Source: Sepioteuthis lessoniana (Eukaryota > Mollusca > Cephalopoda > Myopsida > Loliginidae). From it: a stretch of 64,000 bases of DNA. A program made the position numbers and the translations under genes. Every line of letters begins with the position of its first letter. The first letter of the stretch is position 1. The stretch spans positions 86,742-150,741 of the forward strand of contig CAUZXS010002419.1 in assembly GCA_963585895.1 (NCBI GenBank). The letters are read 5' to 3'. Of this stretch, positions 55,194-64,000 are shown piece by piece. Below the pieces are notes generated by a model. It searched no databases. It saw only the letters and a program-made list of their open reading frames with translations, and was not told where the DNA came from.

Positions 55194-56697
55194 TATTTGT
55201 TGACCAAATTTGTGTGTGTCTTAAGTAGTGCCTGCTACAATCCCAAGCCTGCCTCTGATAGGCTGAAACAGTCTTATTCTAATTAAACCAACCCATAGTT
55301 TGTTATGAGATCTCAGGTTCAATTCCTGATAGGCCAAACAGATGCGCTGTCGTTTGCATGTGTGATAATTTCTATTACTGCTTCAAAATAAAATTTGTTG
55401 GAAAAGTATGAATGACAAAAAGGAAAAAAAATTAATAAATTTGAAGAAAATTTCATTCTTTGTTAAAATCTGTCTTGGTAAATAAAGCTTCAGTCTCAAT
55501 ATTTTTTAAACATATTTCACATATGACAAATTTAATAGTACATTGAAATTTCTTTAAATTTAGAGAATAAAGCAATTCCCAGACCAATTTGTAACAGAAT
55601 AATAATTTTGTGGCAGGGGATGAATCTTTGTTCATGCTGAATGTAATTTTTTAATCATTCAAATTTTCAATATAATGAAGCCAACTATACAGTGCTAATT
55701 AGAATCTTTCACTCTTTCTTAAATAGAAGTGTTGATATCATCAAGAACCGAATGGATTCCAGGATTGACTAGTGTGACTTAAAATCTAGTTTATAGGACA
55801 TATTTTCAGTTAGTTAACTGAATGCATTACTTATATCATCGAAAAGCAATTTCTGCATGTTTTATAACTGGATATATTTATAGATTATAACCATTGAATA
55901 AACAATTTTAATCCTTTTCTATTCTGAACAGTGTAAACAAAAACATTCTTTTTTCCTTTCTTTGGTCCTCTGATTAATTTCTATGTTTAGTTTTTGGTTC
56001 ATTAAGTTGCTCCGTAAACAAGATTCTCAATAGTTTTTATGATTGATAGAATTAATGATGAATAATCAAGTAGAGGAAGCATATAACAACATTAAATCTA
56101 TATATTTGGTAATGAAGATCCATGTGACTTTGTGATGTATTATTAAATATATATATATATATATTTATTGAGCTATTAATTTAGATTAGTTACCCATAAC
56201 TCCTTGATAAAATATAGATCATTGTTAAACTAGTATATTTGGGTACAGGAATTTATTAATTGATATAAAAGATGCTTGCTTATTTACCTATCTGTATAAA
56301 CAGGTAGGTAAGCTAGCATCTCTTATACCTAACCTATTTATCCTATTAATAAACCCAGTTGATTAAAAGTTGATTGAAGTGTAGGTAATATAAAGAAACT
56401 TATGAAGGGAGGGAAGGTGCTAAAAAGTTCTTAGCCCAACTAAGAACAGCCTTGAAATAACATGCTATTCTATATGCTCTGCATTCAACACAATTGGCAC
56501 ATCAGTTCTCAAGTTTCTTTAATTCTTAAAAAACTAATACAATAAAAAATAAAAAATTTTCAGCATTTCTTTGTTTGTGTAATGATAATGAAGGCCCCTC
56601 TCTTTAATTTATAATGTATAAGGGCTAACAATTCAGTTAGATATAAATTGTTGGACAGTCTACACAGATTTGGAGAGACATAACAGTTATTGCAGTA
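55194..56697. other. No gene; one possible SINE head relic
   Basis: At 55316-55330 a B-box-like AGGTTCAATTCCTGA suggests a tRNA-SINE head. An inverted repeat, GCTTGCTTATTTACCTA / TAGGTAAGCTAGC, flanks 56273-56320. Otherwise nothing recognised. Confidence 0.45.
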
Positions 56698-56925
56698 AGT
56701 TTGGGTTCTTTGTTTAATGGCATATCAACCTTTGTGGGTTATTTCATGTCGATGCCATTCTGGTAGAATGACAGTAATAGTACTATTTAACTCATAGCTA
56801 AGGGAATAAGAGGGTTCATACACTTTCCAAGGATATTAATCTGAAAGTAAATGTAATTATGTGATTGGAATTCACACTCACTTTTGATGATGTTACAATC
56901 CAGTGTGTAAGCTACTACGCCATGA
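56698..56925 (-). mobile_element. SINE-D, near complete, tRNA head to hairpin tail
   Basis: Read on the minus strand: GGCGTAGTAGCTTACACACTGG-like head (A box, complement at 56904-56925), B-box region (56860-56875), central domain (complement of CCAAGGATATTAATCTGAAA, 56828-56847), body (TAGTACTATTACTGTCATTC), and the tail AATAACCCACAAAGG-TTGATATGCCATTAAAC (56717-56750). About 228 bp. It is the clearest case of a tRNA-SINE carrying the Nimb 3' tail. Confidence 0.85.
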
Positions 56926-57185
56926 CAGACTCCATCATAGTAGATAATTGGTGTCCTAAGTTCAAAGCTATTTGCATTTCATGTCATACTAAAGCCCTTC
57001 AAAAAGGCATGAATTCATTTGTTCTCCAGATATGGGTAAAATAGTAGCACAGACTGGATTCTTTAGCAATGGTTAGGCAACCAGTCTAGGAGAAGCAAAA
57101 ACTTGAATTCAAACCAGCTTAACTCCTCTTAAAATTGATCTTGTGCCACATCCTGCCCATGGTGGAGGGATTGGGTAAATGCCTA
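56926..57185 (+). mobile_element. SINE-B copy
   Basis: Head eroded (B-box-like AAGTTCAAAGC), central CATTTCATGTCATACTAAAG, TAGCACAGACTGGATTC, and 3' end GTGGAGGGATTGGGTAAATG. It lies back to back with SINE-D. Confidence 0.83.
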
Positions 57186-57224
57186 TGCAGATGGTTTGTT
57201 TATAGTGGTGAAGGCAAGTGTTGG

Positions 57225-57655
57225 ACCAGTTACACATTTTAGGTTATTTAATGCCGAAGTCAGTTATTTTTTTTATTTCTTCAAGCTATTCTATTGTTTC
57301 AAGTAGCTATTTTTATTTAATAATAATGATTTGTTTGCACACAGTTTCATGTATTTCTAATAGCAAGTTTCCATGATGTAATGGGTCATATGCTGAACTG
57401 AAACTAATAATCTGCACACAGTTATATAGTTTCAAGTATTCAGGTCTAATACTATCAATTTCTGAAAAACATTTTGTCCCATAAATGAGACACTAACATG
57501 TACTACTAATCTGAGTCAGAGTAATGGTAACAAAGGAGTTCTTTACATTCCCCAGTGCTCCAGATACAGTTTAGTGTCATATACCCTCACCCACACCCTG
57601 TTTTACCTCTCTGCAGGAGATACAGTCAATGTATTCTAAGCTCTGCTGATAGGGC
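57225..57655 (-). mobile_element. SINE-C copy, near complete
   Basis: Minus strand: degraded tail TTAGGTTATTTAATGCCGAA (57240-57259), tandem units (TTTGTTTGCACACAGTTTCA, TGCACACAGTTATATAGTTT, ~100 bp apart with an insertion), middle, then head TACCTCTCTGCAGGAGATACAG and AGCTCTGCTGATAGGGCAG, the complement of the LINE 5' block. Confidence 0.85.
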
Positions 57656-57673
57656 AGCTGAAGAATGGTGCAC

Positions 57674-57674
<1 letters not shown>

Positions 57675-57726
<52 letters not shown>
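57675..57726. repeat. (GT)n(TA)n compound microsatellite
   Basis: About 7 GT units and 19 TA units. Confidence 0.97.
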
Positions 57727-57728
<2 letters not shown>

Positions 57729-59139
57729 CATGAAAAAAACATATCTGGTGAGTGCATAAGTTTCCAATATATGTTTTAAATTTCTAGTTTTCAAAAAAAG
57801 AGTGCTGGAAACTTTTCCACACCATTGCATTGTCTAATGATTACCTTATGGTGGTAAGAAACAATGACACAAAGACTTTTATTGTTGAAACTTTATTATT
57901 TTAAGCAGCTATTTGGGGGATATGGGTGGTGTTGAGTATTCAAGCTCGTTGCTTGGAGGAGAAAAATGTCACCATCTTTGAGTCATTTGTTTTTTTTTCC
58001 AGGTGGTTTGCATCTCATTGCCTTCTCTGCTAATCTGTGAGTATCTCTCCCCAAGATGTGGGAGGAAGAGGCTATACTTATGCCAGCTCAATTTTCTATA
58101 TGGAACATATTTATCTTTCAGCCTCTCTCCAGGTATCTTTGATGACACCTGCACTTTCTCAACCTACACCCAACATTCAAGGAGATTGTTGGAATAGAAC
58201 ATTAATCAGAGATGGGAAAGTTTAATGAATGCAGTTTATTCAAATTGTAATCTTAAAGTAGTAATAGAATTCTGGCAATGGGAAAGTTACTGAAGTGAGA
58301 AAAAGTGATCATTTCCCACAAGGCCATACAAGCTGGAAGTAAATGGATATTTTCCCCTATTAGCAAATGGTGGATTTGGTCAGGGATTCCCTTGACTTGA
58401 ATCTCACCAAAAATCTTGAGACCTTAACTTACTGTTAATTTGTACTTAAAGTACTGGTTCCTTCTAATTTGATGATGTCAGTTTTACCAAGAGAAAGTCT
58501 TTAGGTTGAATTGTTGGATGGCTTCTTGGAGGAAATCCATTAAAAATATTAATAATACATTGCTTGAAAGAGAAGTTAGTTAAAAAAATGCCTAGACCTA
58601 TATTAAAGGATTGATTTAATATTATTAACAACTGAAAATGATTTTATGATCTAGTGAATTCAAAACTCAGAATTTAATTCAGTAATAAAACTAGAATTTT
58701 AAAAAAAAGCTGAAAATTGTAAATCTCTGATCTTCTTAAAATGATTAAATGAAAATTTCTGATAAAGTCATTTTGTGTAACTAAACAATCAAAATATTTC
58801 AATATAATGACGAGCAAGATTATCACCTGGGTATCTTGGTTTATTTTGTTGGGCATTTTTATTTTATGAATTTTATCTCCACATTGAATATACTAAAATT
58901 AAAGATAGGTAAAAAAAATTACTTATAATGGAGTGAATGGGAGTGGGGTTATACTCTTAAATTTTGCAGTTGATGCTATACAAAATGTTTTATATACTTC
59001 GATTTACTTATCAGCTCTACCCATGTGTGCACACATAGATACACATACCCACATGAATACAAATGTATGCTCACTATCAGAAATATATATATGTATATGG
59101 TCACCCATACATACATATGCATACACACACATATGTATA
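57727..59139. other. No gene recognised
   Basis: Two overlapping short frames at 58003-58225 have no recognised domain. Nothing else. Confidence 0.5.
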
Positions 59140-59405
59140 AAAGTTTAGCTGGCGAATGTAGTCGAGGGCAACCCAAATGCTCCATTTTCAATTGCTACTA
59201 AAGCAAGGTGTAGGGGATGGTGCTACTTCTTTCCTTAAATTGCTTCACTTTACCCTTGATCTGTACCTTATAATGCTGAATGTTAAGCAAGGCGGTATCA
59301 AGTACTATTTTTTGAGTCTTTAGTATAATTTGACCTGGGATTAAACCCCAGTCTCCTGGACCATTGTTAAACATTCTACCCATTAAGCCAATGAGCTGGT
59401 CCATT
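59140..59405 (-). mobile_element. SINE-A copy, near full length
   Basis: Minus-strand copy with 3' tail (GTAGTCGAGGGCAACCCAAA), body and tRNA head (B-box complement GGGATTAAACCCC at ~59337-59349; A-box complement around 59375-59400). Confidence 0.9.
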
Positions 59406-59429
59406 ACGCCAAAAGGATGGAAAAACTAT

Positions 59430-59671
59430 GGATGATTTTATGGCATATCAGTATCTTATTGGCTTATTTTTTTTATCAAAGTCACATTGACAATTATGAC
59501 TTTCAATTATATATAGTTCAAAAATGTATGTACAAATCATTTTAAACAGGTAAATACTTCATACTTAGTTGCAATACTAATGTTTTAAGAGTGACTATAT
59601 CAGTATGGTTCAAAATTATTTGAAATATTATGTCAAACCCATTTAACCGATAGATAAGAACCTAATATGTA
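59430..59671 (-). mobile_element. SINE-C copy, left part, split by Gypsy
   Basis: Minus-strand SINE-C with degraded tail (TATGGCATATCAGTATCTTA) and middle. It breaks at the Gypsy 5' LTR and resumes at 63679-63830. Joining the flanks gives the continuous SINE-C order. Confidence 0.75.
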
Positions 59672-59899
59672 TGTAGAGAATGCGTGACGAGGTAAGCGTC
59701 ATGGTGGCGGATGCAGAAATGGCAATGTGCATGCGTGAATGGATTGAAAGCGAGGCCTGTACTCATTTGCATAAATGTGGGTCCCTGCGGCATAAAAGTT
59801 GTGCATTTCTGAGTGTAGGAGTCTTGATTTTGAGTTAGCCAGATCCCCGCGTGACTGGCATTTTAGAAGGCAATGATGAAACAGAAAAATTCAACTACA
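59672..59899 (+). repeat. Gypsy 5' LTR
   Basis: Begins TGTAGAGAATGCGTGACGAG, ends AAATTCAACTACA. Contains ATAAAAG (59793-59799), possibly the TATA box. Shorter than the 3' LTR by about 39 bp through indels, and diverged, so the insertion is not recent. Confidence 0.92.
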
Positions 59900-59929
59900 A
59901 GCTATTTCAGCATTGTGGCTGAGGGTAAA

Positions 59930-60613
59930 TTCAACCTAAAGCTTGTACCGGAATATAACGGAGCAACATCAGTTGTAGACTGGTTGGAAAGAGTAGACCT
60001 GATTTGCAAACTTTCGGGAGTTGACAAGGTCGAGCAGGTAATCTCCTTGTGACTGGCTGGAAGGGCATTCAATGTCCATCAGCAACTGTTGGATGCAGAT
60101 AAGACCAGTGTGACCTGGGTAAAAGCTGTGCTGCGCAGGGCCTTTGTGCTTGACCCATGCGAGGTGTACAAGCAGTTTTCAAGACACACATTACGCTTGG
60201 ATGAGTTGGTAGATGAGTTCTACGCGGCACTGAAGAAACTCTCAAGCCTGCTCGGAGGAGTCCTGCACCAGACCCTGAAGTATGCGTTCATGGCCGGACT
60301 TCCTGCCCATACCCAGGAGTTATTGCGTGCATCTGCTGATATTGACCACATCCAGACAGAAAGCATACTCAGCCAAGCAAGGGCCGTTGTGAACACCATC
60401 GACTGATCAGTCACAGAAAAAGTGCTTCTATCCAAGCCCACGGAGAACTCGCTGTATTGTTTTAACTGCTCTGGGCCCAATCATCTGGCTAAGCACTGCC
60501 AGTTTGAACAACCAAGGCAACGTCATAAGCCAACCCTCCGATGTTACAGATGCCAGAAAGAGGGCCATGTCGCATCAAAATGTCTGGAAAATGGAGATAG
60601 GGGCGAGATGTGA
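59930..60613 (+). pseudogene. Gypsy gag
   Basis: Gag forms the virus-like particle of the element. The frame reads AEGKFNLKLVPEYNG and VVDWLERVDLICKL, has a TGA near 60050, then 60089-60406 covers a capsid-like helical region, and after a shift 60422-60613 carries two canonical zinc knuckles, CFNCSGPNHLAKHC and CYRCQKEGHVASKC (both C-x2-C-x4-H-x4-C). Knuckles match those at 4552-4773. Confidence 0.88.
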
Positions 60614-60635
60614 GCGCCACTCTTGCCTCAGGAAA

Positions 60636-61005
60636 AATGAAAACTAACCTGCCAGTGATGAGTGTGTGCATCAACGGAGTGATGCGTGATGCATTGATTA
60701 ACTCAGAGTGCACACGGTCTCTTGTGAGGAGTTTGATTTGTGGCCCACTGAGTGGGCACAAGACAGAAGTATTGACTGTTGACAGAAAAAGCATGACCAG
60801 CAGGTGAGTGACTAGTGTCAATCTGCGGGTGGTTAAGAGGACTCCCATAGTGGTTGATATGCTAGCCATGGAGGGAGATCTATTGGGGTTCGATCTCCTG
60901 CTTGGACTTGGTGTCATCCCTCTGTTGGGCGGTGTTCATATGAGTACAGTGAGGCCAATTTTCCAAACAAAGTTTTCAGTGTCGGCGTTGCTGATGCAGT
61001 GAAAA
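60636..61005 (+). pseudogene. Gypsy aspartic protease
   Basis: The protease processes the polyprotein. VMSVCINGVMRDALINSECT holds the flap-proximal active-site position, but the catalytic D-S/T-G triad is replaced by N-S-E. A stop follows near 60806; 60808-61002 has LLGFDLLLGLGVI, equivalent to the second conserved hydrophobic G-x-D block. The enzyme would be inactive even without the stop. Confidence 0.75.
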
Positions 61006-61188
61006 TAGAATGACCTGACTTTGATGTTATATTTCACCCGACTGAGAAAAAAGTGGACTGCAAGCTGAAAGTGGTTGGGTGAGCGGCTGCCAAAACAGCT
61101 GATCAATCAGACACCTGAATACACTGTGCCAGAACATGTTCGAAATGACTAGAATTGTGAATTGCAAACTTGGATTCACAATGGATGA

Positions 61189-61670
61189 TTGATACCATAC
61201 CCTGAGAAAGAGCTCGGTCCCCCAAGAAGATTAATCCCACTAGTGGCAATTGTTCAGCATAACAAAGGAAAAGTGCGACCTGTTATGGACTACCGCGAAC
61301 TAAACAACCATGTGGAAGCGTACATGGCGCGTGCTGATGTGTGTTCACAAAAACTGAGAGACTGGCGTAGGAAGGGGTCCAACGTGTCGGTGTTGGACTA
61401 AAGAAAAGCCTACCTTCAGGTTCATGTGCATCGTTCTTTATGGCTGTTCCAAACTATGATGGTGAAAGGGCAAAGATACTGCCTGACTAGGATGGGATTT
61501 GGGCTTAACATAGCCCCATCCATTATACAGGTGATCGTCGGGGCATACATAGATGATATATTCATCAACAACAGTGTTGCGCCTGCAGAGCGAGTGAAGC
61601 AGCATTTTCTTCGGTTTGGGCTCGAGAACAAGGATCCAGACCACCTTGAAGACAGTGCATGAGTGCTTGG
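61189..61670 (+). pseudogene. Gypsy reverse transcriptase, internal deletion
   Basis: PRRLIPLVAIVQ and KVRPVMDYRELNNHV are the RT finger motifs; SVLD-stop-RKAYLQVHV is the first catalytic Asp region (LDLRKAYLQ-type, with a stop); RYCLTRMGFGLNIAPSI then goes directly into AYIDDIFI, the YxDD catalytic box, with about 20 codons missing between. Continues to HFLRFGLENKDP. Confidence 0.88.
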
Positions 61671-62350
61671 ATTGGAAGTCTGGGGGGAACATGGTACTTT
61701 GCAATGGAAGCATGGAAATGTGATTCTGGATGTTCCAGAGGTTGTGACACGTCGAGCTATTTTTTCTCTGTGTGGGAAACTGATTGGACATCTGCCAGTG
61801 TGTGGGTGGCTCCGAGTGGCAATGGGGATGATAAAGTGAAGGGCCAACGTCATGACCCGAGGATGGAATGACACCACAGTGGATGCCCCACTACGACAAA
61901 TGGTCCAGAAAACAATAGCCAGGGTGACGCAGAGTGATCCTTCACAGGGCCTATGGTGCTCAACTGGACAAGACATCAATGTGTGGGTAGACACAAGTTC
62001 CTGGAATGCGATGATGTTGTTTTCAAAGATACGTGTTGACTGTGGCCTGCGAACGACGCCCAGCATATTAACTTGGCTGAACTTGATGCAGCACTGAAGG
62101 GCATCAATCTGGCATTAATAAGTCATGCACTTAAAAACAGACTCAGTAAGTGTGTATCACTGGCTGGTGGACACGCTCACTGGAAAGACCAGAGTATGCA
62201 TGAAGGCCACCAGCGAAATGTTGCTCCGCCGACATGTGGAAATGATAAAGTCGCTGGTAGAAGAGTATGGACTGTCTATGGACATTACTCTGATCCCGTC
62301 GATCCAGAACTTGACCTGGGTACCACAAAGGCAGCTTGAGAGGATGAAAT
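61671..62350 (+). pseudogene. Gypsy RNase H and connection region
   Basis: VLGLEVWGEHG and FSLCGKLIGHLPVCGWL are the tether after RT. RNase H motifs: INVWVDTSS (first Asp), AELDAALKGINLAL (Glu) and LKTDSVSVYHWL (third acidic). They lie in three frames with shifts near 62040 and 62110, so the enzyme is broken, though all three acidic residues are present. Confidence 0.82.
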
Positions 62351-62379
62351 CTGCAATTGAGCCCGTACCTCTGATTTGT

Positions 62380-63125
62380 GCCATGAGGAGTAATGGAATG
62401 TCGAGTAGCCAAATCATGAAAGTGCATGAGAGTAGTGGACATCCAGGCATTTGACGTACTGCGTATTTCGCCCGGTGGTTTTGCCCAACGATTACCAAAG
62501 CAGATGTAAGGTCAGCTATTAGAGCATGTGAACAATGTCAGATGATTGATCCAGTCCCAGTTCATTGGACAAAAGGAGGATTAGCAGTAAAAGCTAATTG
62601 GCAAAGGCTGGGGATAGATATAACCCACTATAACAGCAAATACTTCCTGACAGTCACTGATTGCGGTCCAGCATGTTTTACCATTTGGCGGCTGTTACCG
62701 CAGCAGAACTCCGGAAATATCATTCAGCACCTCGAAGCAATATTATTTGAGCATGACTACCACAGGAACTGCTTGCTGACAATGACACTGCATTCTCTAG
62801 TAGGGAGTTCAGGGAGTTTTCCACCAGCTGGGGAGTGCACCTGCAGTTTCGGTGTGCCTATGTGCCGGCAAGCAACGGCATCGTAGAACGATACCACCAC
62901 AGTATTAAGCGGATTGTAGTTAGGACAAGGTGCTCTGTTCAGGAAGTGGTGTACTGGTACAACATCGCACCCAAGGATGATACATCATCATTGATTGCAC
63001 CTACCAACGGGATTTACAGATATGAGGTTAGGATAAGGAATATTGACCCAGTGCCCGTGTCACTGGCCTCCGCACAAAAACTGGTACCGTCTGGGCGACC
63101 CTGTATGGGTCAAACCGCCTCATAA
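62380..63125 (+). pseudogene. Gypsy integrase
   Basis: Zinc-binding end: KVHESSGHPGI (His pair) and ACEQCQM (Cys pair). Core: GIDITHY (first Asp); the second Asp region is shifted near 62780 (TMTLHS in place of a TDNDTAF-type box); SNGIVERYHHSIKRI (catalytic Glu). Then VYWYNIAPKDD and a YEVRIRNIDPV segment. A homologous, better-preserved core is at 3556-3966. Confidence 0.87.
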
Positions 63126-63395
63126 TCAATGCACGTAAAGTTTCAAGAAGGAACAGTAACAGGAGATCAGCCTGCAAACCATTATTGTTGACGGCGTCCC
63201 CATGCTATGTGAAGGACTTGCGACCTCGGACAAATGCCATCCCGTCTAGTGGAACAGGTGATGAGACTTCAGATGACACTGAGTATATCACAATGCCTGC
63301 CCGACAGGCAGCACAAAATGGAGAAACTTCAAAACCACCTTTGCAATGAAGCACACGCCGGAGGTTGCCAACGCGACCTTGCCTGTGCTGTGATT

Positions 63396-63411
63396 AGGGA
63401 TGAGGGGGGAG
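63396..63411 (+). promoter_or_regulatory. Polypurine tract
   Basis: GGGATGAGGGGGGAG directly before the 3' LTR: primer for plus-strand DNA synthesis in LTR elements. Confidence 0.75.
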
Positions 63412-63678
63412 TGTAGAGAATGTGTGACGAGGTAAATGTCATGGCGGCGGACACAGAAATGACAATTGCACATGCACATCTGGGCCGAAAGTGGGGCCTG
63501 TACTCATTTGCATAAGCATGGGTCCCAGCAGCATAAAAGCTGTGCATTTCTGAGTGTAGGAGTCTTGGTTTTGAGTTAGCCAGATCCTCACATGCATTTC
63601 GTTTTGCTATTGACTGCTGTTTTTAGAAGAAGAAGACGACGATTGAAGATGACAAAGAAACAGAAAAATTCAACAACA
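63412..63678 (+). repeat. Gypsy 3' LTR
   Basis: Begins TGTAGAGAATGTGTGACGAG, ends AAATTCAACAACA; 267 bp. Contains GAAGAAGAAGACGACGA near 63628, absent from the 5' LTR. Confidence 0.92.
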
Positions 63679-63830
63679 ATATATTACCACTGAAGGTTAG
63701 AGCACATCTGAGAGTAATGCACCAAAGGAGTGAGTGGCTCCACACTACTTAAAGGCCCAAGAACTGGAGCCTCAGAACCAGTTTGCAATTAAAGTAGAGA
63801 GAGGACCTAGAACAGGGAAATCCCAGAATA
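63679..63830 (-). mobile_element. SINE-C copy, right part after Gypsy
   Basis: Resumes the SINE-C minus-strand middle: ATTACCACT, GAGAGTAATGCACCAAAGGA and AGAACTGGAGCCTCAGAACC. Together with 59430-59671 it forms one older SINE-C copy. Confidence 0.78.
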
Positions 63831-63961
63831 AGGCATTATGTTATATTTAATGGCATAAGATCCCAGTTAGCTATCTACATTGAATTGTCTGTTGTTAGAC
63901 ATGGTTCAAAGACTCATTGTCAGGAGCTACTCTCTTGCTCTACATATGTGTGTGTATGTTT

Positions 63962-64000
63962 ATTTGCCTAGCGGTTAGAGTGTTGACCAATGGCCTGGGA
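63962..64000 (+). mobile_element. SINE-A head, cut by window end
   Basis: TTGCCTAGCGGTTAGAGTG (A-box region) and CAATGGCCTGGGA match the start of SINE-A at 26170-26212. Confidence 0.85.

Larger units (their letters stand above)
59672..63678 (+). mobile_element. Ty3/Gypsy LTR retrotransposon, complete structure, decayed
   Basis: 4007 bp with 5' LTR (59672-59899), gag, protease, RT, RNase H, integrase, a purine-rich tract (63396-63411) and 3' LTR (63412-63678). Flanks ATGTA (59667-59671) and ATATA (63679-63683) fit a 5-bp target duplication with one change. It is shorter than the usual 4.5-5 kb because part of RT is deleted. No canonical tRNA primer site starting TGG directly abuts the 5' LTR. 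Integrase after RNase H places it in Ty3/Gypsy. All genes carry stops or shifts. Confidence 0.93.

Noticed and set aside
55025..55207. Short frames in the GC-rich island as a gene
   Set aside because: No domain, no start context, and open frames are expected in GC-rich DNA of this length.
61422..62066. 214-codon minus-strand frame opposite Gypsy RT/RNase H
   Set aside because: Antisense shadow of the pol region.

Overview
This 64 kb window is AT-rich, intron-scale or intergenic DNA from an animal genome. I find no intact protein-coding gene, no rRNA and no ordinary tRNA gene. Nearly everything recognisable is a transposable element or a relic of one: mariner-type DNA transposons, an I/Nimb-clade LINE with RNase H, an RTE-clade LINE, a Penelope-like element with a GIY-YIG domain, two Ty3/Gypsy LTR elements, a probable solo LTR, a small MITE family and at least four SINE or SINE-like families. 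Two of the SINE families are clearly tRNA-derived, with Pol III A and B boxes and perfect 13- and 18-bp target-site duplications. The mixture suggests an aquatic invertebrate. A mollusc, possibly a cephalopod, is my best guess: Nimb LINEs are known from molluscs, and cephalopods carry abundant tRNA-SINEs. This is inference, not proof.

Layout. 0-5 kb: SINE-A fragment, an internally deleted Nimb LINE derivative (1.76-2.9 kb), and a wrecked Gypsy element on the minus strand (3.03-4.79 kb) with its integrase core duplicated. 5-12 kb: microsatellites, SINE-A, anonymous repeats E and F, and one unidentified coding relic (9.73-10.07 kb). 12.2-13.96 kb: RTE LINE. 14.6-16.3 kb: Penelope-like element, SINE tail and mariner fragment, all on the minus strand. 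17-29 kb: SINEs B, C and D, a perfect 212-bp tandem duplication, an old mariner relic, a fully bounded SINE-A, a Nimb fragment and MITEs. 30.6-31 kb: ATT minisatellite. 32-35 kb: Nimb 3' end, SINE-C copies and a probable solo LTR. 37-38 kb: internally deleted mariner. 43.7-45.0 kb: mariner with both TIRs. 46.3-51.8 kb: near full-length Nimb LINE. 52.8-55.2 kb: SINE-B with perfect TSD, mariner relic, GC-rich island. 56.7-57.7 kb: SINEs D, B and C. 59.7-63.7 kb: Gypsy element with both LTRs, inserted inside a SINE-C copy.

The most interesting signal is a relationship between elements. The Nimb LINE, the SINE-like family here called SINE-C and the tRNA-headed SINE-D end in the same short 3' tail, which can fold into a hairpin (TGGCAT/ATGCCA outer stem, AACC/GGTT inner stem). 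SINE-C also shares roughly 55-60 bp with the LINE's 5' end. SINE-C thus looks like a non-autonomous parasite built from both ends of the LINE around an unrelated body, most of which is a variable array of ~55-60 bp units. SINE-B and SINE-D additionally share a central domain. Family letters A-F are labels for this window only. All coding regions carry stops or frameshifts, so autonomous activity of any copy seen here is unlikely.
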